Assembly (NCBI GenBank): GCA_964480915.1
Contig: CAYZRS010000022.1
Coordinates: 7,200 to 71,199 of the forward strand
From: CAWGCE01 sp964480915
GTDB lineage: Bacteria > Planctomycetota > Planctomycetia > Pirellulales > Pirellulaceae
Direction: 5' to 3'
DNA length: 64,000 nucleotides
Shown here in pieces: positions 61,464 through 64,000 of this stretch. The first letter of the stretch is position 1. Each line of letters begins with the position of its first letter. A model generated the notes under the pieces. The model was not told the DNA's origin. It did no database searches and saw only the letters and a program-made list of their open reading frames with translations. The position numbers were made by a program, and so were the translations under genes.

Positions 61464-63591
61464 CCACTCGGACGCAACCGTCTCGCGAATCCTTGGGGCA
61501 GTGGCCCTGATCGCCAGCCTCAACTTCCTGGCGTCGACTTCGCTGGCTCAACCCGACCGCACTCGCCCCAACATCGTCTTCGTCTACGCCGACGACATGG
61601 GTATCGGCGACACGTCGGCCTACCAAGACCTGGGCAACAATCCCGACAACTATCAAATCGCCACCCCCAATATCGAGCGCCTGGCATCGATGGGAACACG
61701 ATTCACCGATGTCCACTCGGCATCCGCATTGTGCACGGCCAGTCGCTATTCGATGCTAACCGGCCGCTACTCATTTCGCTCCGACCTCAAACATCAGGTC
61801 GTTTTCCAAGGCCAAGACATCAACAACACGCTCATGACTCAGGGCGGCAAGACCACCAAGACCGTCGGCAATTTGCTGCAAGACGTTGGCTATCAAACCT
61901 ATGGAATCGGCAAGTGGCATCTCGCCGTGAAAACCGACAGCCCGGTTTACAACGACAGCCGCACGCTTCTGGAAGGACCAACGCATGTCGGCTTCGACCG
62001 ATTCATCGGCACACTCGGCAACCCCGATGGTGTTGGCGAACTGATCGAAGACGACACGTTCATGAAGTTCGCAACAAGCACTGCTGGCGATCTATCTACC
62101 GCTCCCTTGGCGCCCGGCGACACGCCTCGTACGAACTGGATCATCGGTGGTGATGATGGAGAACTGCAACAAGCCAAACTAACGCAGCGGCACCTGGGAG
62201 CGGCCAAGACGTTCATGTCTGACCACGCCACCGGCGGCGTTCACGACGACAAGCCTTTCTTCCTTTACTATGCCTCGCACGCCAATCATCACCCCTACTA
62301 CAACGAAGCCGCCATCATGACCGACGCCGACGGCACTCCGACCAGCGTGCCAATCACAGGCAACACGGTCGCAGGCACTCCCATCCGCGTCACCACGACG
62401 GGGATCGACAGTGATGGCGATGGCGCTCCAGACCCCAATGACCCGCATTACCCTGGTTCAACATTGTTGGACCCTGACAACTCGGGCGAAGGCTGGGCAC
62501 GATACTACGAAGAAGACGCACAGGGGAATCAAATTGACAACGTCGCCTCGCGCCGTGCCGACACGGTCCAGGAAAATGATATCGTCCTCGGCGAATTGAT
62601 GGATTACCTCGAAGCGACCGATGACCCGCGTAACGCAGGCGGCAAGCTCATCGACAACACGCTCATCATCTTCACATCGGACAACGGAGCCAACTTGGGC
62701 GCCGTAGGCGTTGGCGGCCTGCCGCAGGAATCCGATGGCCAATTAACAAATCTTCGCGGTCGCAAAGCGACCGCTTGGGAGGGTGGAACCCGAGTCCCGT
62801 TTGTTGCGGCCTGGGCTGGCGAATTCCAGTCCGGCGCAACGTCGGACGCGCTGTTCGGACAAAACGACCTTTACGCCACGTTTGCCGACATCACCGAGCA
62901 AACACTGCAACCATCGTTTGCCGACATGGAAGCGGCTGACAGCGAATCGATTCTCGATGCCCTCACCGGCGCTGTCACGGGCGAAGTTCGCGAATCGGAT
63001 CTGATCTACAAGCGTTGGGAAAAACTGGTCATCCGCCGGGGCGACTTGAAACTGATCGTCGAGGAATCCGACTGGAACCAGAGCGGCGATCGCATCGATC
63101 CGGGCGGAGTTGATTCGGGCCTCGACTGGCAGGACTTAACGATCTTCGGAATGTACGATTTGGAAAACGACCTCGGCGAATCGGTCAATCTAATGAATGA
63201 CCCGGCCTGGGAAACGATTCGCGACGAAATGCTTCTGAGCCTGATGCGAGCCATAGGCCCCGACGCCGAGGCTGGCTTTACACGTGGTATCATCGCCGAC
63301 ATCAATCACGACACGTCGCTCGATGCCGACGATTGGGTGATTTTCCGGGACAATTATGGCAGCGACTTAACTGGCCTGAGCGACCTGCAGGCTTATCAAT
63401 TGGGCGATCTCGATGGCGACTCTGATATCGACGTCTACGATTTCTCCATTTTCGAAGGAGCCTATGATCTAGCGAATGGCACGGGAGCGTTCGCAGCCAT
63501 GGTCAACAACATTCCGGAGCCCTCAGCCGGGCTGCTGGTATTGCTTGGCGGCAGCCTCCTCGCCGGTCGCATTCGACGACGTCGCCGTTAG
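61456..63591 (+). CDS. Secreted sulfatase with dockerin-like block and PEP-CTERM
   Basis: 711 residues from the TTG at 61456, which overlaps the stop of the preceding gene (TTGCTTAA) and has AGGAGAG eight bases upstream. Signal peptide (ILGAVALIASLNFLASTSLA), then the type I sulfatase core: NIVFVYADDMGIGD (metal Asp46, Asp47), LCTASRYSMLTGRY with Cys93 in the CxAxR formylglycine motif, GIGKWHL, IFTSDNGAN (metal Asp) and KATAWEGGTRVPF. The enzyme would remove sulfate from a sugar ester; maturation needs a formylglycine-generating enzyme not in the window. The end holds dockerin-like DINHDTSLDADDWVIF and DLDGDSDIDVYDFSIF, and the IPEPSAG tail with RRRRR. Coupled translation with the preceding PEP-CTERM gene. 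Confidence 0.94.
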   Translation: MLNHSDATVSRILGAVALIASLNFLASTSLAQPDRTRPNIVFVYADDMGIGDTSAYQDLGNNPDNYQIATPNIERLASMGTRFTDVHSASALCTASRYSMLTGRYSFRSDLKHQVVFQGQDINNTLMTQGGKTTKTVGNLLQDVGYQTYGIGKWHLAVKTDSPVYNDSRTLLEGPTHVGFDRFIGTLGNPDGVGELIEDDTFMKFATSTAGDLSTAPLAPGDTPRTNWIIGGDDGELQQAKLTQRHLGAAKTFMSDHATGGVHDDKPFFLYYASHANHHPYYNEAAIMTDADGTPTSVPITGNTVAGTPIRVTTTGIDSDGDGAPDPNDPHYPGSTLLDPDNSGEGWARYYEEDAQGNQIDNVASRRADTVQENDIVLGELMDYLEATDDPRNAGGKLIDNTLIIFTSDNGANLGAVGVGGLPQESDGQLTNLRGRKATAWEGGTRVPFVAAWAGEFQSGATSDALFGQNDLYATFADITEQTLQPSFADMEAADSESILDALTGAVTGEVRESDLIYKRWEKLVIRRGDLKLIVEESDWNQSGDRIDPGGVDSGLDWQDLTIFGMYDLENDLGESVNLMNDPAWETIRDEMLLSLMRAIGPDAEAGFTRGIIADINHDTSLDADDWVIFRDNYGSDLTGLSDLQAYQLGDLDGDSDIDVYDFSIFEGAYDLANGTGAFAAMVNNIPEPSAGLLVLLGGSLLAGRIRRRRR

Positions 63592-64000
63592 ACGCCTGTT
63601 TGCTTGGGCTGACTTCTCAAGCCAGCATCAATTCACGGCCATGTCACGGGTGTCATCTAGAGACGAATTAACGGTCACTGCCGCCGCGTGCACCAACATT
63701 GACTTCACCGAGCGAGCAGTCATCCAGCGTTCGGTCTGTTTGCCGCCGTTGACCTTCTTCCAGATCCAGCTCCATGTCCCGTGCTGCGTGGACTCACAGT
63801 TGAAGGACCAACCGTGACGGGCGCGGAAGAAGACGTCACTCGTGGCACGTTCGCCGGTGGGTACGATCGGTCGCTCAACGGAATCTATTGTCAGAAAGCC
63901 AATGCGTTGCTAATTGGCATATTTTTGGACAATGATTTGCCGAGCTCGGCCAATCATTTCGGACCAGCTCCGACCTATCATCACGGACCAGCTCCGACCT
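63592..64000. other. Intergenic end of window
   Basis: 409 bp without a supported gene. On the minus strand, 63628-63909 is an open frame of 93 residues without ATG, GTG or TTG at its start but with protein-like, Trp-rich content (GTWSWIWKKVNGGKQTERWM). It could be the remnant of a gene. The last 48 bp are two copies of a 24-bp repeat. Confidence 0.5.
63953..64000. repeat. 24-bp tandem repeat at window end
   Basis: Two adjacent 24-bp units, 63953-63976 and 63977-64000, identical except for two bases (shared core CGGACCAGCTCCGACCT). A degenerate third unit lies just before (63929-63952). The array probably goes on past the window. Confidence 0.75.

Noticed and set aside
1..64000. tRNA, rRNA, CRISPR, IS element or prophage
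   Set aside because: No tRNA-like fold, repeat-spacer array, transposase, integrase or terminal inverted repeat was seen.

Overview
The window looks like chromosomal DNA of a planctomycete, most likely of the Pirellulales type. Evidence: several secreted proteins end in a dockerin-like Ca-binding block plus a PEP-CTERM sorting tail; two DUF1559/prepilin-like proteins are present; an ECF sigma factor sits directly upstream of a large Ser/Thr kinase with TPRs; there is a formylglycine-type sulfatase, a surface protein with the motif SLEDRRLLAG, and a giant FG-GAP repeat protein. Many starts are GTG or TTG with a good GGAG-like site. I see no rRNA, tRNA, CRISPR array, insertion sequence or phage gene, so this is ordinary chromosome with some lineage-specific cargo.

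Region 1 (1-20.7 kb) is mostly minus-strand housekeeping and peptide/acid catabolism: a cut TerC protein, a run of genes NhaC antiporter > M19 dipeptidase > COQ4-like protein > small helical protein > Tag glycosylase joined by TGATG/ATGA overlaps or short gaps, a vWA protein divergent from a membrane TPR protein, an APC permease with His-rich loops, a fused FAD/Fe-S D-2-hydroxyacid dehydrogenase, an S46 dipeptidyl peptidase, a secreted FAD oxidoreductase and a zinc carboxypeptidase with a PEP-CTERM tail. Region 2 (20.8-32 kb) holds a class IV histone-deacetylase-like enzyme, PEP-CTERM proteins, DUF1559 proteins, and a SulP anion transporter that appears fused to a STAS domain and then to a ribosome-hibernation-factor-like domain; the SulP gene is flanked by two diverged copies of about 155 bp.

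Region 3 (31.7-39 kb) has an HD phosphohydrolase, an EEP nuclease/phosphatase, the LEDRRLLAG surface protein, the ECF sigma-kinase pair and cysteine synthase. Region 4 (39-53 kb) is dominated by a 2189-residue single-module, fully reducing polyketide synthase (KS-AT-DH-ER-KR-ACP, no thioesterase). A discrete thioester-reductase-like SDR lies 5.6 kb away on the opposite strand and could release its product as an aldehyde or alcohol. Between them are the FG-GAP protein, a zinc-ribbon membrane protein and a BaiN/HI0933-type flavoprotein.

Region 5 (53-64 kb) has a large secreted protein of unknown function, a GH13 amylase-like enzyme with dockerin and PEP-CTERM, and a translationally overlapping pair of PEP-CTERM protein and PEP-CTERM sulfatase. 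The window ends in a 24-bp tandem repeat. The most unusual items are the SulP-STAS-HPF fusion, the COQ4-type metal motif in an otherwise unknown protein, the PKS with its possible reductase, and the duplicated segment around SulP.
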